The notes: a model not told the origin generated them from the letters alone. 64,000 nt of DNA from Cryptomeria japonica (GCF_030272615.1 NC_081405.1:568975095-569039094); one strand, 5' to 3'; positions 12,201-24,142 are shown, numbered from the stretch's first letter. Numbers and translations are program-made.

Positions 12201-13388
12201 TGGAGATCTTGAAGAGGAAATCTATATTGAACAACTTGATGGATTTTCTTTGATAGATGACAATGATATGGTTTGCAGGTTAAGAAAAGCTCTGTATGGA
12301 TTGAAACAAGCCCCAAGAGCTTGGTATGCAAGATTGGATAAGTATCTTTTAAAGATTGGTTTTACTAAAGGAAATGTAGATAGCAATTTATATTACAAAG
12401 TAACTAATGATGACATCTTAATTATTGAAGTATTTGTTGATGATATAATCTTTGGAGGAGAAGATGAATTATGCAAAGAATTTTCTCTTGAAATGCAGCA
12501 AGAATTTGAAATGTCTATGATTGGAGAAATAAAATTCTTTTTAGGATATTGCAGATCTTACAGACTGATAAAGGTATATTTTTGAGTCAATCTAAGTACT
12601 TGAAAGAACTACTAAAGAAATTTGGAATGGAGAACTCTAAACCGGTAAGCACGCCTATGAATACAAATGACAAATTACCTCAAAGAGATGAATCTATACC
12701 TGTTAATCCAACTAGATACAAATCTATGATAGGAGGTTTACTGTACTTGACACAAACCAGGCCTGATATTATGAATGCAGTATGTATAGTTTTGAGATTT
12801 CAGAGTAATCCTAGGGAAAATCATGAATCAGCAGTAAAAAGGATTTTCCAGTACGTACAAGGCACAACAAATCTTGGATTATGGTATCCTAAAGATGAAA
12901 ATTTTGATCTATGTGCATATACAGATGCAAATTAGGCAGGAGATGTGGATGATAAGAAAAGCACCACTGGAGGAGTATTCTTTCTTGGAAAAAGATTAGT
13001 CTCTTGGTTGAGTAAGAAACAGAGTTGTACATCTTTATCAATAGCAGAATCAGAATATGTTGCAACAACAACAAATTGTACACAAGTACTTTGGCTTAAA
13101 CAAATGTTGAAAGACATAAAGGTAAAATGCAAGGAACCTATCACTATATATTGTGATAACACTGCAGCAATTGATATATCTAAAAATCTAGTATTACATT
13201 CTAAAAAAAAACATGCTTCTATCAAATTGAATTTTCTAAGGGAAAAAGTTGAAGAAAAAGAGATAAAACTAGTTTATGTGAATACTAAAGAACAACTTTC
13301 AGATATTTTCACAAAACCTTTACCTAAGGAAACTTTTGAGTATCTCAGAGATCAGCTCGGAGTCATACCACCACCGGTAGTGACTTAG
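9268..13388 (+). pseudogene. E2 gag-pol polyprotein
   Basis: One frame of about 1,370 codons. The expected start is ATT at 9268 where the sister element E4 has ATG (38761), and the first in-frame ATG is 9340. Parts in order: gag; zinc knuckle CFNCNKIGHMASRC (10090-10131); protease [12 protein letters not shown] (about 10390); GAG-pre-integrase/H-H-C-C region (about 10760-10880), in which the second zinc His is Arg (LCRVN for the usual L-H-VN); integrase core (HTDLCGP; SNQGGEFTS; PQQNGVVERKN); RT with YGLKQAPRAWY (about 12297) and VFVDDIIFGG (about 12430); RNase H (YTDAN, SIAESEY, CDNTAAID). Breaks: TGA at 11041 (Trp), TAG at 11761 (Gln), a one-base frameshift at about 12546, and TAG at 12933 (Trp). 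All three stops fit C-to-T deamination. The end PPPVVT-stop matches the family's C-terminus. Confidence 0.93.
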
Positions 13389-13756
13389 ACAGTTGATGAT
13401 TGTCATCAACCGGTAGAATTAAATGGACAAATCTTTTATTTTGGTATTTGATGAGGAAGCTACTTCTCAGGGGGAGTAGTTGGTATATTGAATTGGTTGG
13501 TATTTTGTATGAACTTGACTTTTTGTGACTTTGGCATTTGATGTCAAAGGGGAAGAGATATCTATGGAAAAACACATTATCTTTTTGGTAAGAAAAAGAG
13601 ATTTTAGGGGAGAGATTTTGAAAAACACATGAAATATTGGTATTGTTACTCCCAGGGGGAGAAATAGAGATTGTTGGTTTTTGTACTTGGCATTTCTGTT
13701 TTGGCACTGTGATGGTTTTTCCATCTTGTGTTGCCATCAATGCCAAAGGGGGAGAT
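13389..13756 (+). other. E2 3' untranslated region and PPT
   Basis: There is no gene here. It holds five purine tracts of the AGGGGGAGA type (about 13469, 13544, 13606, 13651 and the functional CCAAAGGGGGAGAT at 13743-13756, which abuts the LTR). The last is preceded by GCCATCAATGCCAA. Similar serial tracts occur in E1 and E3. Confidence 0.7.
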
Positions 13757-14816
13757 TGTTGGTATTTTGGTATGGTTTTGTCATTGATGTCAACACCTAC
13801 TAAATACACCTACTTTGGAGATCCAACAACATTCACTAGCAAGCAGTAATCTATGCAATAGTTACTGGTATATGATTAACTGACAGGATATAATTTTCAC
13901 CGGTACTTGGAATGACATGGAAGACACTTGGTAATGTCTAAGACATCATGTGGACACTTTATTTTGAAGTAATAATCATTGGTATATTCATATTTTCATA
14001 TTTGCTTTTACCAGCAAATAGGTCCAGGTTATCTAGGGTTACACCAATAGGTTTATCTTTTCTATATCAGCATGGCACGCTATGGAGATGATTTATTATT
14101 GTTGTAAATGCATTAAGCTGACATGTTTAATCGGTTATTGCATCGGATATTATATTATTTGTAAAATGTTTTTATTGTAATATCTTGTAGAGTCGACCTA
14201 CTAAAATTGGTCTTAGGGTATGGTATAAATATAAGATCTTATTTGTAAGATCAAGTGTGAATGCGAAAAAGATTCAAGTGAAGGTATATGTGAGATAAAG
14301 CAGAGGCATACATGAAGACATCATCTGAAGGTGAAGTTAGGTTTTTGTAAAAGCATACCAGCATTACACCAGTACTGAATTCAACATATGAAGATGTGAT
14401 TTTGTGCAGTACATTCTTATTGGATTTAATCATCCAACTATAGTCGGTGTGACTCCCATTTGTGATTGAGTAGTGAGCTCTAGGCTATTGGCCTTTCTGC
14501 ATGTGCAGACCCCCTTTTGTACACTTACTATCTACAGTAGTATCATTTGATTATGGGTAAGGTTTCTCACAGTGGGTTTTCCCCTTACAGGGTTTCCACG
14601 TACAAATATTGGTGTCATGTGTTGTGGATGACTTTTTGTTTATGTTTCATGCATTAATTCTTACCAATATAGCAATTTACTATTAACACTGTCTACCGGC
14701 ATACTAATCTGGTTTATCGGTATTAAGTATTAAGTTGGTTAATAATTTTTTGATTTGAATTTATTAGACAACTGATTCACCCCCCCGCCCCTCTCAGTTG
14801 TCTCCGGGACCTAACA
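13757..14816 (+). repeat. E2 3' LTR (1,060 bp)
   Basis: It starts TGTTGGTATTTTGG after the PPT and ends GGGACCTAACA. The TATA box is at 14224-14231, hairpin 1 at 14572-14599 (GTGG/CCAC, changed on both sides relative to the 5' LTR CATGG/CCATG) and hairpin 2 at 14767-14802. It is full length, unlike its 5' partner. Confidence 0.92.
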
Positions 14817-14874
14817 CTTGCAACTGCTATGTCACAGGATGCCTCTCCCACATCTATAAGATGGGAAGATCCTC
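14817..14874 (-). pseudogene. PMD pseudogene, exon 2 upstream end
   Basis: On the minus strand an intron acceptor (ATATATGTAG, ending at 14875) is followed by coding sequence reading EDLPIL-stop-MWERHPVT-stop-QLQ, which continues across E2 into 8130. 14817-14848 is the right copy of the 32-bp duplication. Both stops are single-base changes typical of decay. The intron side continues to 15036, where E3 begins. Confidence 0.6.
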
Positions 14875-15031
14875 CTACATATATCAACAAAATATTAGTT
14901 GTTTTGCTACAAACTTTATTAAGTTTCAACCTAGACTATCAACACATACTTTTTAAATCAAGAATCTTCAGGTCTCAACAGATAATCGATTATGGTAATC
15001 CTAGACTACAAAAAGCATTTATGATAATGAC

Positions 15032-15036
15032 CTAGT
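15032..15036. repeat. Left target-site duplication of E3 (CTAGT)
   Basis: The five bases CTAGT directly before the LTR are repeated at 23625-23629. Confidence 0.9.
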
Positions 15037-16603
15037 TGTTGAACACAAAATACCACTGAGAGGGGGTGAATTAGTGGTTTTTAACCTTTTTCACTTTCAA
15101 AATAAACTTCAGAATATCAATTATTCACTTAAACATTAACCAATCAAATTGGTAGAACAAGAAAGAAAGCCAAAGAGATCATTCACACAAATATAACTCA
15201 CAACACCAAATTTATGAGGATAACCCAATATGGGAAAAAGCTCGATGAGAAAAGCTGTTGGAGACTATTGCTCCAATCCAGCCTCACGGGTAAAATACTG
15301 ACTTACAAAGATTTAGGGCACCAGCCTAAGAAGCACTGACCTTGCATTTTTAGGGCACCAACCCAAGGAGCACTAACCCCTACACCAAGCTTCAACTTGG
15401 TGATGTATATTAAAATACTATTTGAATATAATTAAGGCTTCTTGTTGCAAATGAATTCTGCAACTATTTGATCAAATAACTCACTGCCGGTTGATAGTCT
15501 TTTCTCCTCCACTGAATCTCACACTACCGGTTGTTATATTTCTATCTCTGACCCTCGGCCTTTGTTATCTTTCTATCCCTCTCTCACATAGTCTCTCAAC
15601 ACATTATGTTTCTCTTAGATGTTGCTTGCTCTTCCACACCTCACCGGTTAGGCTCAAATGAAAGACTATAGATATGCCAGTAGAATCCTCTCCCTGATAT
15701 GCCTACTCACATATATTGCAACTCTTTTAGAATGATTTTTAAGGTTAGCAATCCTTCTCTTTACTAACTCTTTCTTTTCTCTTCTTCTCCTTCGTAGCAT
15801 CAACATTTTCTGGCTTGAGCTCTTATCTTTTATCCAGTGATTTCTCGCCAGAAAGCAATTCAAAATTCAGAGCGGTTAGGGTTTCCTATTCCCAACATGA
15901 TCTTCATGAGATCAGATCCATCTTGTTTTGGATCAATCACTTGTCCTTTAAGGATACATCTATACACAATTTCCATTGTCCAATGCTCATTTGCTGAAAA
16001 TAGCAATCTTAAACAAGATCTTCTGCCTTGAGATCTGTCAACCCATAAAATGTTTCTCCTATTTCCTTTTTGAGGTCTTCCTAAATTGGATTTCCCTTGC
16101 ATTGATTTAGGTGCCAACTACTCCCTGATCTTCCTTTGTCATTATTTCTTCCTTGAGCCACAATAGTCAGATACAATCCCATGATTTGTGGCTATTTCAT
16201 TTATGTCAACAGAAAGATTCTCCAACCGTGTCGATGATGGTTTTACCAACCTCTTCCTATCTATCACCTTGTCTCCACATGACATCATCGTAGTCAATCA
16301 CTTTTCTCACTAACACATAGTCAGTTTAGACTTGATCATTCAACAAACTCATAGTGGCACACACCTTAACCGGTAAGACCTTCTTCTGCTAACCGGTAGT
16401 GCACACTATACCGGTAACCCAGCTTCACCTCTAGTGGTTTGAGACATCTTTAAAAATTTTCCTCTTCATCATTAACAAGAAGCTATCCTTCAGATAGGTT
16501 TATTCCTTACCGGTAAGCCTTCATCCTTTCTGCTCATATCCATCACGTGAATATCCATCATGCCAGTTTACATCAATGATAACTTAATTCCAAAATACCA
16601 ACA
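15037..16603 (-). repeat. E3 3' LTR (1,567 bp)
   Basis: On the plus strand it runs from TGTTGAACACAAAATACC to AAAATACCAACA. It matches 22067-23624 throughout. Hairpin 2 is at 15052-15078 (ACCACTGA/TTAGTGGT, one G-T wobble) and hairpin 1 near 15217-15243. A repeated phrase 'AGGGCACCAACCCAAGGAGCAC' type block occurs twice (about 15327-15377). Confidence 0.9.
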
Positions 16604-16768
16604 ATCTCCCCCTTTAGCATTGATGTCAACTTCTCGCAAGACACTCTATATCGGTACATTTCTCCCCCTTTGACACAATGACAAAGGGTATTTTGCACTC
16701 CCCCTTTGATCCATAGCAAGCTCCTCCTTTGATTGCTATCAACTCCCCTTGAACCACATAAAGACTTC
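16604..16768 (-). other. E3 PPT and serial purine tracts
   Basis: On the minus strand AAAGGGGGAGAT (16604-16615) abuts the 3' LTR, and further AAAGGGGGA tracts lie at about 16665 and 16705. The layout repeats that of E1 and E2. Confidence 0.65.
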
Positions 16769-19700
16769 CTAGACAAATGACACAACTCCCAACTTGTGTC
16801 GGAGGTACTCAAAAGTGCTTACCGGTAATGGTTTGGTGAAAATGTCTACTACTTGTTCACCAATAGGAACATAATCCATTTTTACCTCCCGTCCTTCAAC
16901 CTTCTCTTTGAGAAAGTGATACCTGATAGCAATGTGTTTAGTTCTGGAATGCATGACTGGATTCTTTGCTATGTTTATTCCACTCAAATTGTCATACCAG
17001 ATGAGAATAGGATTAGTGATGTCCACCTGTATATCTTTGAGAGTTTGCTTCATCCAAAGCACCTGAGAGAAGAAAGTAGTAGCATCAATGTATTTAGGTT
17101 CAGTAGTAGATAGAGAGACCAAGTCCTAGTTCTTTCTATGCCAAGAGACCAATTGGTCACCTAGAAAGAATGCACCACCACTTGTGCTCTTTTGATCATC
17201 AATGCAACCTTCCCAATCAACATCGGTGTATGCTTCCAAGATAAAATCTCCTTGTTTAGGATACAACAAACCATAACTAAGTGTCCCTTGTAGGTACCTA
17301 AAAATTCTGCTAACAACGTTCATATGTGACTACTTTGGTGTAGCTTGGAATTTGGCCACCATGCATACTGCCTGAACTAAGTCTGGTCTTGAAGTAGTTA
17401 GATACAGTAGATTACCTATCATGGATCTGTACAAAGTCTGATCCACCACTAGTGATTCATCATTCTTGCTCAATTTGCTACCAGTCACCATGGGGGTACT
17501 TATCAGTTTACCATCTTCCAATTGGAATTTCTTCAACATCTCCATTGCATACTTGATTTGTGAGATAAAGGTTCCTTTCTCTTGTTGTAATATCTGCAAA
17601 CCAAGGAAGTAAGTCAATTCACCAAGCATTGACATCTTAAATTCTGACTGCATCTGATCAACAAATTCTTTACTGAGGGTGTCCTTGTTTCCTCCAAATA
17701 TGATGCCATCTATATACACAACCACAATGATAATGTCATTCCCATCTTTCTTTATGTTCAAATTGCTATTAGCACTTCACTTTTTAAATCCCTGCTCCTT
17801 TAGATACTGATCTAGTCTTGAGTACCATGCTCTAGGATCTTGCTTTAAACCATATAAGGCCTTCCTCAATCGACACACAAATATCTCATCATTATGTATC
17901 ATAAACCCTTCTGGTTGCTCCATGTACACTTCTTCTTCCAAATTTTCATTTAGAAAGGAAGATTTTACGTCCATTTGGTACACTTTATAGCCCTTGTCGG
18001 CAAAGTAGGCTAGAAACATTCTAATTGCTTCTAATCTATCCATCGGTGCAAATGTTTCTTCAAAGTCAATCCCCTCTACTTGAGAGTATCCTTTTCACAC
18101 TAGTCTAGCTTTATGCCTAACAATCTTACCTTTTTCATTCATCTTATTCTGGTAGACCCATTTGGTGCCAATGATGTTCTTGTCCTCTGCCCTAGGAACC
18201 AACTCCCAAATCTTGTTCTTCTCAATTTGTTGCAATTCTTCCTCCATGGCATCCATCCATTCTTGTCTTTTGCTGGCCTCTCTGAATTTTTTAGGTTCTA
18301 CTTCAGTCATGAGGCAGAAGTTGACTTGTTCATCATTCTGGGCAAGTCTTCTTCTAGTTTATACACCATCACTCTTATTTCTTAGAATTTTCTCTTCTGG
18401 GTGGTTTAACTGCACATACCAGTTTGGAACCTTCTTGGATGCTTCTTCTGGTTCAATATCTGGTTGAGCTTCATCATCTTCATCACCACAATCATCATAC
18501 CGGTTAACTTGTGTATGACATCCTTTGTGCAAATTCTCATCAACTTTTACATCTACACTTTCAGTGTCTCTTCTTAGTCTCTTGTTGTAGCATTTGTAGG
18601 CCTTGTTGTTAGATGAGTAACCAAGGAAGATTCCTTCATCATTCCTGGAGTCAAAACTTCCTAAACCATCCATATCATTTTTGATAAAACACTTACTTCC
18701 AAATACTTTGAAGTATTTGTCTGATGGCTTCCGATCATACCACAATTCATAAGGTGTTATTCTATTGTTTGTTCTTAGTTGAACCAAGTTCAAAGTATAT
18801 GCAACAATATGGACAACTTCCTTCCAATACGTATCTAGCAGAATGGCCTCATTTAACATGGTTCTAGCCATCTCCATAACTATCCTCTTCTTCTTTTCTA
18901 CAACACCATTTTGTTTTGGTGTCTTAGGAGATGATTATTGCCTTTTAATTCCATGTTTTTCATAGTAGTCTTCAAATTCATTTGATGTAAACTCTCCACC
19001 TCGGTCTGATCTTAGGCATTTTAGCCTATACCCACTTTCTTTCTCCACCATCTTCCTAAAGATCTTAAACCTTTCAAAAGCTTGTGATTTATCTTGCAGG
19101 AATGTGACCCATGTCATTCTTGAGTAATCATCAATGAAGAGCATAAATTATCTTTCACCTGCAAGTTCTCTTGTCCTAGTTAGACCACATAGATCAGTAT
19201 GCACAACTTCAAGTGGTCTTGAGGTATTGTTCTCTTTTTTCCTAAAGCTCACCTTGGTTTGATTTCCTTTCACATATTCATCACAAAATGTGTATACTGG
19301 TTTGATGATGGGTGGAATATTCCTCACACACCCCTTTCTTCTTACAACAACTAGGTTATCAAAGTTTATGTGACCTAGTCTTCGGTGCCAGAGCCAACTT
19401 TCATCAACTTGTCCTAACATGCACTATGACTCATAGCATTCCTTCAGATTGTAAACATTTCCATATGTTTTCTTTCCTTCTGCCACGACTTGACTGGTAC
19501 TATCTTTCTTTATCTGGCAACCGGTTGAGTCAAAGATGAATTTATAACCTTTGTCACACATCTGATTCACACTCAGAAGATTGTGTTTTAGGCCTTCCAC
19601 ATAATCTACATCATGTGCTTCCAATTTTCCATCAATACTTAGAGTTCCTTTTCCCTTTATTTTGATGGATGAGTTGTCTCCAAACCTTACCGAACCACCA

Positions 19701-22000
19701 TTCTAGTCCTCAAGTTTGATGAACTTCCTTTTGTCACCGATCATGTGGTTTGAGCAACCATTGTCTACAACCCATAAATTTTTTCTTTCAGCATGTAGGG
19801 TAGTGTGCACTATGAGACTTGATTCTTCCTTTTCCTTTTCTTTATCAATCCATACTGGTTTGGTTTCCATCTTTTGGTCAGCTGCTATATTGTGCTTAGG
19901 TTCAGTTACTGGTTCTTGATCAGGATTTGTTTTCTTTTGCTTGATCTTCTTGTTTTTACACAACTTTTCTATGTGTCCAAACTCTTGATAGTTATAACAT
20001 ATCACATCTTTATTAGAGGGAGAATCCTTAATATTATTGTGAGGTACTGGTTTATTTCTCCTACATTCAAAACTCTTATGACCATATCCATTGCATTGAT
20101 AAAAAACAACATTCATATTCCAGAGTGCATTAAATGGATTCCTACTTTCATAAATCCTACAGGGCTTATTTATTAATCTACAATCATCTCTTCTATGCCC
20201 AAATTTGTTACACCGATAATAGGAACCATGAAAGTTTGAAACATACCAGTTAGGTTGCCTTGGTCCTGCAAAGGACTACCTCATAGGGTGTTTTGCCATC
20301 AAACTATTGATTCTGGTGAATCCTTCATGGTCAACTCTTGCACTTCTCCTTGGAGCAGCATGTCGATACAAGGAATGTGGCCTCCGGTTCATAGCTTGTG
20401 TATACCAAATTGTGTGATGATTTCCAACAACATCTGCATATGTCTTTTTACCGGTATCCTTGCCTACTGTGAATGCCTTCTTTTCTTCACCTTCATTTGA
20501 AGAGGTGAAATTTATTTCTTTTCCAGATGTATCTTTGTTGGTTGAGCTTTTCCCTACTTCAAAGCCTAGGCCACCGGTGTCTTTGGATTGTTTCTATTTT
20601 CTCAACATTTGGTCTAAAGCCTCGATGTTGCCTTCATATTTGCTGCTTATTTTTATTTCTTCCTTACTTTCTCCAAGCTCCTTTATGAGCTTTACTATTT
20701 CTTCTTCCAACTCTTGATGCTCCCTTTCTTTCCTTGTTAAGTCAGAGGATGTAGCTTCACATATCCTCTTAGTTTATTCTAGCTGCAATTTCAGGTCAGA
20801 TATAACTTGACCGGAATCATCCAGAGATTGTTTCAAGAGATCTTGTTCATCTACTACAGCAAGGTTGACCTTTTTTATTTCTCTTCTTGTTTTACTCAAT
20901 TCTTCAAGAGCACTAATAAGCTCACCTTCCAAGTCCACTTCAGCTTCAATATCCTCCTCTTCCTCATCTTCATCAATGGGTTCACCAAGTGCCATGAAGA
21001 GATTGACTTTTCTGTCATTCTCATGGTAATCATCTTCTGATGCATTTTCTTCATCTATTGTGTCATCCTCAATAGTACATAGGCTATTCTAATTCTGGTA
21101 GCCTCTCCTTCCTTGCTGGTAGGTGTTTCTTTCTCTATCTTTGTTAGTAGATTTACTGAACTCTCTTGACTTATCTCCACCGGTTTCCCTGTGAGGGCAT
21201 TTTGCAGCAAAGTATCCTACCTTACCATAGTTGAAACATTTAAGTGGTAGCTTTTTTTATATCAGTTGGATCCTCTCTTGAGCTTTTTGACAAAGTTTTC
21301 TACTTCTACATTAGAGTCTTCACTGGATTCTTTATGAGAAGCTACATCTTTCCCTTTTTTGGTGATGTTGAATGTTGCTTCTTTTCTTGAAGAAGTATCA
21401 CCGGTTGTTCTCATCTCATAGGCTGTTAGTAAACCAAATAACTCATCCATTGTAAAAGTCTTCAGATCCTTAGCTTCTTCTATGGCAGACACCTTATTAT
21501 CATACTTGGGTGTGAGAGATCGAAGATTTTTTTTGACAAGGGTCTCATTTGCAATCTCTTCACCAAGTCATTTGATGGTATTCACGGTTTCATCAAGTCT
21601 GAAGATAATCTACAACCTTTTCATCATCTTTCATTTTGATACTCTCAAGTGGGCCCCTTAGTGCTTGCAACTTGGCCTCTTTGACTTTTGCATCTCCTTC
21701 AAACAACCTCTGCAGTTTATCCCAAGTATCCTTGGTTGATACACAGTGCATGACTTTGATAAACTAATTATCAGACAATCTACTCAAGATAGAATGTTTG
21801 TCCTTGGTATTGTTCTCATACTCCCTTTTGGCATCCCAATCAGTGGGAGGAACACTAGGGACAACATATCCATTCTTGACAGACATCCACACATCAAAAC
21901 CCAGGGATGAAATATAGGTCTCCATTCTTCTACTCCAGAATGCATAGTTAGATCCATCAAACATGGGGGATTTGGAGGAAGCAGACTCATTTATTGCCAT
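16769..22000 (-). pseudogene. E3 gag-pol polyprotein with multi-knuckle gag
   Basis: The likely start is MAINESASSKSP at 22000 (an upstream in-frame ATG is at 22027). Gag N-terminal region (to about 21260) is followed by a first degenerate zinc knuckle (CFNYGKVGYFAAKC, about 21240-21200), a long acidic coiled coil (about 21000-20600), and three more knuckles (YYRCNKFGHRRDDC, FYQCNGYGHKSFEC, CYNYQEFGHIEKLC, about 20225-19965). Then come protease (VVDNGCSNHMIG, about 19770), integrase zinc region (LWHRRLGHINFD, about 19390), integrase core (LRSDRGGEFTS; PKQNGVVEKKK), RT ([11 protein letters not shown]), and RNase H (YTDVDWEG). The RT active site reads VYIDGIIFGG at about 17700-17715: the second catalytic Asp of the YxDD box is Gly. 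It ends LGVVSFV-stop at 16769. At least ten in-frame stops and some frameshifts near 21500-21640 are present. Confidence 0.9.
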
Positions 22001-22052
22001 TGTGTTCAAATTCCAGTATCTACCCAAGGTTTAAAGATAACTGGGAACCTAT

Positions 22053-22066
22053 TCTCTTATACCAAT
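22053..22066 (-). other. E3 primer binding site (degenerate)
   Basis: On the minus strand TTGGTATAAGAGAA directly follows the 5' LTR. It resembles TTGGTATCAGAGC with two or three substitutions. Confidence 0.6.
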
Positions 22067-23624
22067 TATTGAACACAGAATACCACTAAGAGGGGGGTGA
22101 ATTAGTGGTTTTTAACCTTTTTCACTTTCAAAATAAACTTCAGAATACCAGTTATTCACTTAAACACTAACCAATCAAACCGGTAGAACAAGAAAGAAAA
22201 CCAAAGAGATCATTCACACAAATATAACTCACAACACAAGATTTATGAGGAAAACTCAATGTGGGAAAAACCTCGGTGAGAAAAGTTGTTGGAGAGTACT
22301 GCTCCAATCCAGCCTCACTAGTAAAATACTGAATTACAAAGATTTAGGGCACCAACCCAAGGAGCACTGACCCCTACACTTTTAGGGCACCAACCCAAGG
22401 AGCACCAACCCCTACACCAAGATTCAACTTGGTGATGTATATTGAAATACTATTTGAATATAATTAAGGCTTCTTGTTGCAAATGAATTCTGCAACTCTT
22501 TGATCAAATAACTCACTGTCAGTTGATAGTATTTTCTCCTCCACTGAATCTCACACTACTGGTTGTGAGATTTTTGTCTCTAACCCTCAGCCTCTATTAT
22601 CTTTCGATCTATCTCTCACACAATCTCTCAACACACTATGTTTCTCTTGGATGCTGCCTGCTCTATGAAAACTCACCGGTTAGGCTCAAATGCAAGACTA
22701 TAGATATGCTGGTAGAATCCTCTCACCAGTATGCCTACTCACATATACTGTAACTTTCTTAGAATGATTTGTAAGGTTATCAATCCTTTTGTTTACTAAA
22801 TCGCTCTTTTCTCTTCTTCTCCTTCGCAACATCAACATGTTCTATATTGAGCTCTCATCTCTTATCCAGTGATTTCCCACCAGAAAGGAATTCAAACTTT
22901 GGAGTGGTTAGGGTTTTCTCTTCCCGACATGATCTTCATGAGATACAATCCATCCTATCTTGGATAGATCACTTGTCCTTTAAGGATGCATCTATACACG
23001 TTTTCCAGTGTCCAACACTCATTTGCTGAAAATAGCAATCTCGAACAAGATCTTCTGCCTTGAGATCTGTCAACCCATAAAATGCTTCAGCTATTTCCTT
23101 TTCGAGGTCTTCCTGAATCAAATTTCCCTTGCATTGATTCAAGAACCAACTACTCCCTAATCTTCCTTTGTCATTGTTTCTTCCTCGAGCCACAACAGTC
23201 AGATACAATCCCATGATTTTTGGTTGGTTAATTTACGTTGATAGACAATTTCTCCAACTGTGTCGATGATGGTTTTACCAACCTTTTCCTATTTGCCACC
23301 TTGGCTCCACATGAAATCACCATGGTCAATCACTCTGCTCACCGACACATAGTCAGTTCAGACTTGATCATTCAGAAAACTTTTACCCATACACACCTTA
23401 ACCGGTAAGACCTTCTTCTTTTGCTAACTGGCAGTGTACACTATACCAGTAACCCACCTTCACCTCCAGTGATTTGAGACATCTTTAACATTCTACCTCT
23501 TCATCATAAATAAGAAGGTATCCTTCAAACTAGTTTCTGCCTTACCGTTAAGCCTTCATCCTTTCTGCTCATATCCATCATGCCGGTTGACATCATTGAC
23601 AACTTAATGCCAAAAATGCCAACA
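22067..23624 (-). repeat. E3 5' LTR (1,558 bp)
   Basis: It pairs with 15037-16603. The inner terminus is TATTGAACAC where the 3' LTR has TGTTGAACAC. The outer end is AAAAATGCCAACA. Hairpin 1 is at 22247-22274 with GAGG/CCTC arms. The AGGGCACCAACCCAAGGAGC block occurs twice (about 22345-22405). Confidence 0.9.
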
Positions 23625-23629
23625 CTAGT
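23625..23629. repeat. Right target-site duplication of E3 (CTAGT)
   Basis: Identical to 15032-15036. Confidence 0.9.
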
Positions 23630-24052
23630 CTCAACTAGGCTCCTATTATTCACCAAAACAACCAATCGATCAATCAACATAGGTGTCAATTGCTATTTTA
23701 TCTAACAGTGGGGAATCTATCACCATCACCCCACTCTACTAACAATAGCACTATTACTATGATACAAAGGCACTATAAAAACAATAGTGCTACAACAGCT
23801 ATACAATTGCGCTATTTTATCACAAAAGCGCTACAACTATTACATAGAAGCACTAAACTACAAACATCACTATATCTATGATACCACAATGCTAAACTAA
23901 CAAAAGCACTAAAACGACTATGCAAAAGCGACATTGCGGCACCATAGCACTACTTTAGGCAACAAAAGTGCTAAAACACAGGTTTAGTACTATTGTCTTA
24001 CTTAGACTTTAACGCTTGAAAAAACATTATAAAAATGCATCAAAAGAAAAAT
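23630..24052. repeat. PMD intron with degenerate GCACTA-type simple repeats
   Basis: From about 23740 to 23990 short phrases such as AGCACTA, GCGCTA and AAAAGCACTAAAAC recur irregularly. No gene is visible. It lies within the inferred intron of the PMD pseudogene. Confidence 0.5.
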
Positions 24053-24142
24053 TCAGCATTTGCATACCGAGGGCATGTAGTCCTTAGGCCACTGGTATCG
24101 GTGGATCTGCTCTAGCCGGTGATCTACTATGGGCATGAACAT
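24053..24142 (-). pseudogene. PMD pseudogene, putative exon 1
   Basis: A short minus-strand frame starts at ATG 24142 and reads MFMPIVDHRLEQIHRY, then QWPKDYMPS. A donor-like GTATGC follows at 24067-24062, before the frame's own stop at 24053. If spliced, it would join the acceptor at 14875 across the E3-containing intron. Short leading exons of this kind are plausible for PMD genes, but the join is inferred from splice consensus only. Confidence 0.4.

Larger units (their letters stand above)
8164..14816 (+). mobile_element. E2: nearly complete Ty1/copia element
   Basis: A 6.65-kb plus-strand copia element with two LTRs of about 1.05 kb, a PBS, one long gag-pol frame, a PPT and a clear insertion site inside the PMD pseudogene. 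It is the best preserved element in the window and the reference for E4, which has the same LTR type. It is unusual in two ways: the 5' LTR lacks its first 13 bases, and the flanking duplication is 32 bp where copia integrases make about 5 bp. The coding frame has a lost start codon, three in-frame stops and one frameshift, so it is not autonomous. Confidence 0.92.
15037..23624 (-). mobile_element. E3: complete but decayed Ty1/copia element
   Basis: An 8.6-kb minus-strand copia element with LTRs of about 1.56 kb at both ends, TG...CA termini (the inner 5' LTR terminus is mutated to TA) and a perfect 5-bp TSD (CTAGT). It lies in the intron of the PMD pseudogene, between the donor at 24067 and the acceptor at 14875. 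It belongs to a different copia family from E2/E4 and E1/E6: its gag carries a long acidic coiled coil and several zinc knuckles. About a dozen stops and an altered RT active site make it defective. Confidence 0.93.

Noticed and set aside
8645-14433. Two nearly identical 60-codon minus-strand frames at 8645-8827 and 14251-14433
   Set aside because: They are the same place in the two E2 LTRs, antisense to the leader region. LTR identity explains them.
15815-23214. Paired frames in 15815-16117 and 22847-23214 on both strands
   Set aside because: Corresponding positions of the two E3 LTRs; no protein family and no conserved start.
23690-24000. Degenerate GCACTA-type repeats as a possible CRISPR-like or satellite array
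   Set aside because: No fixed period and no conserved spacer/repeat pattern; a plant intron context makes CRISPR implausible.
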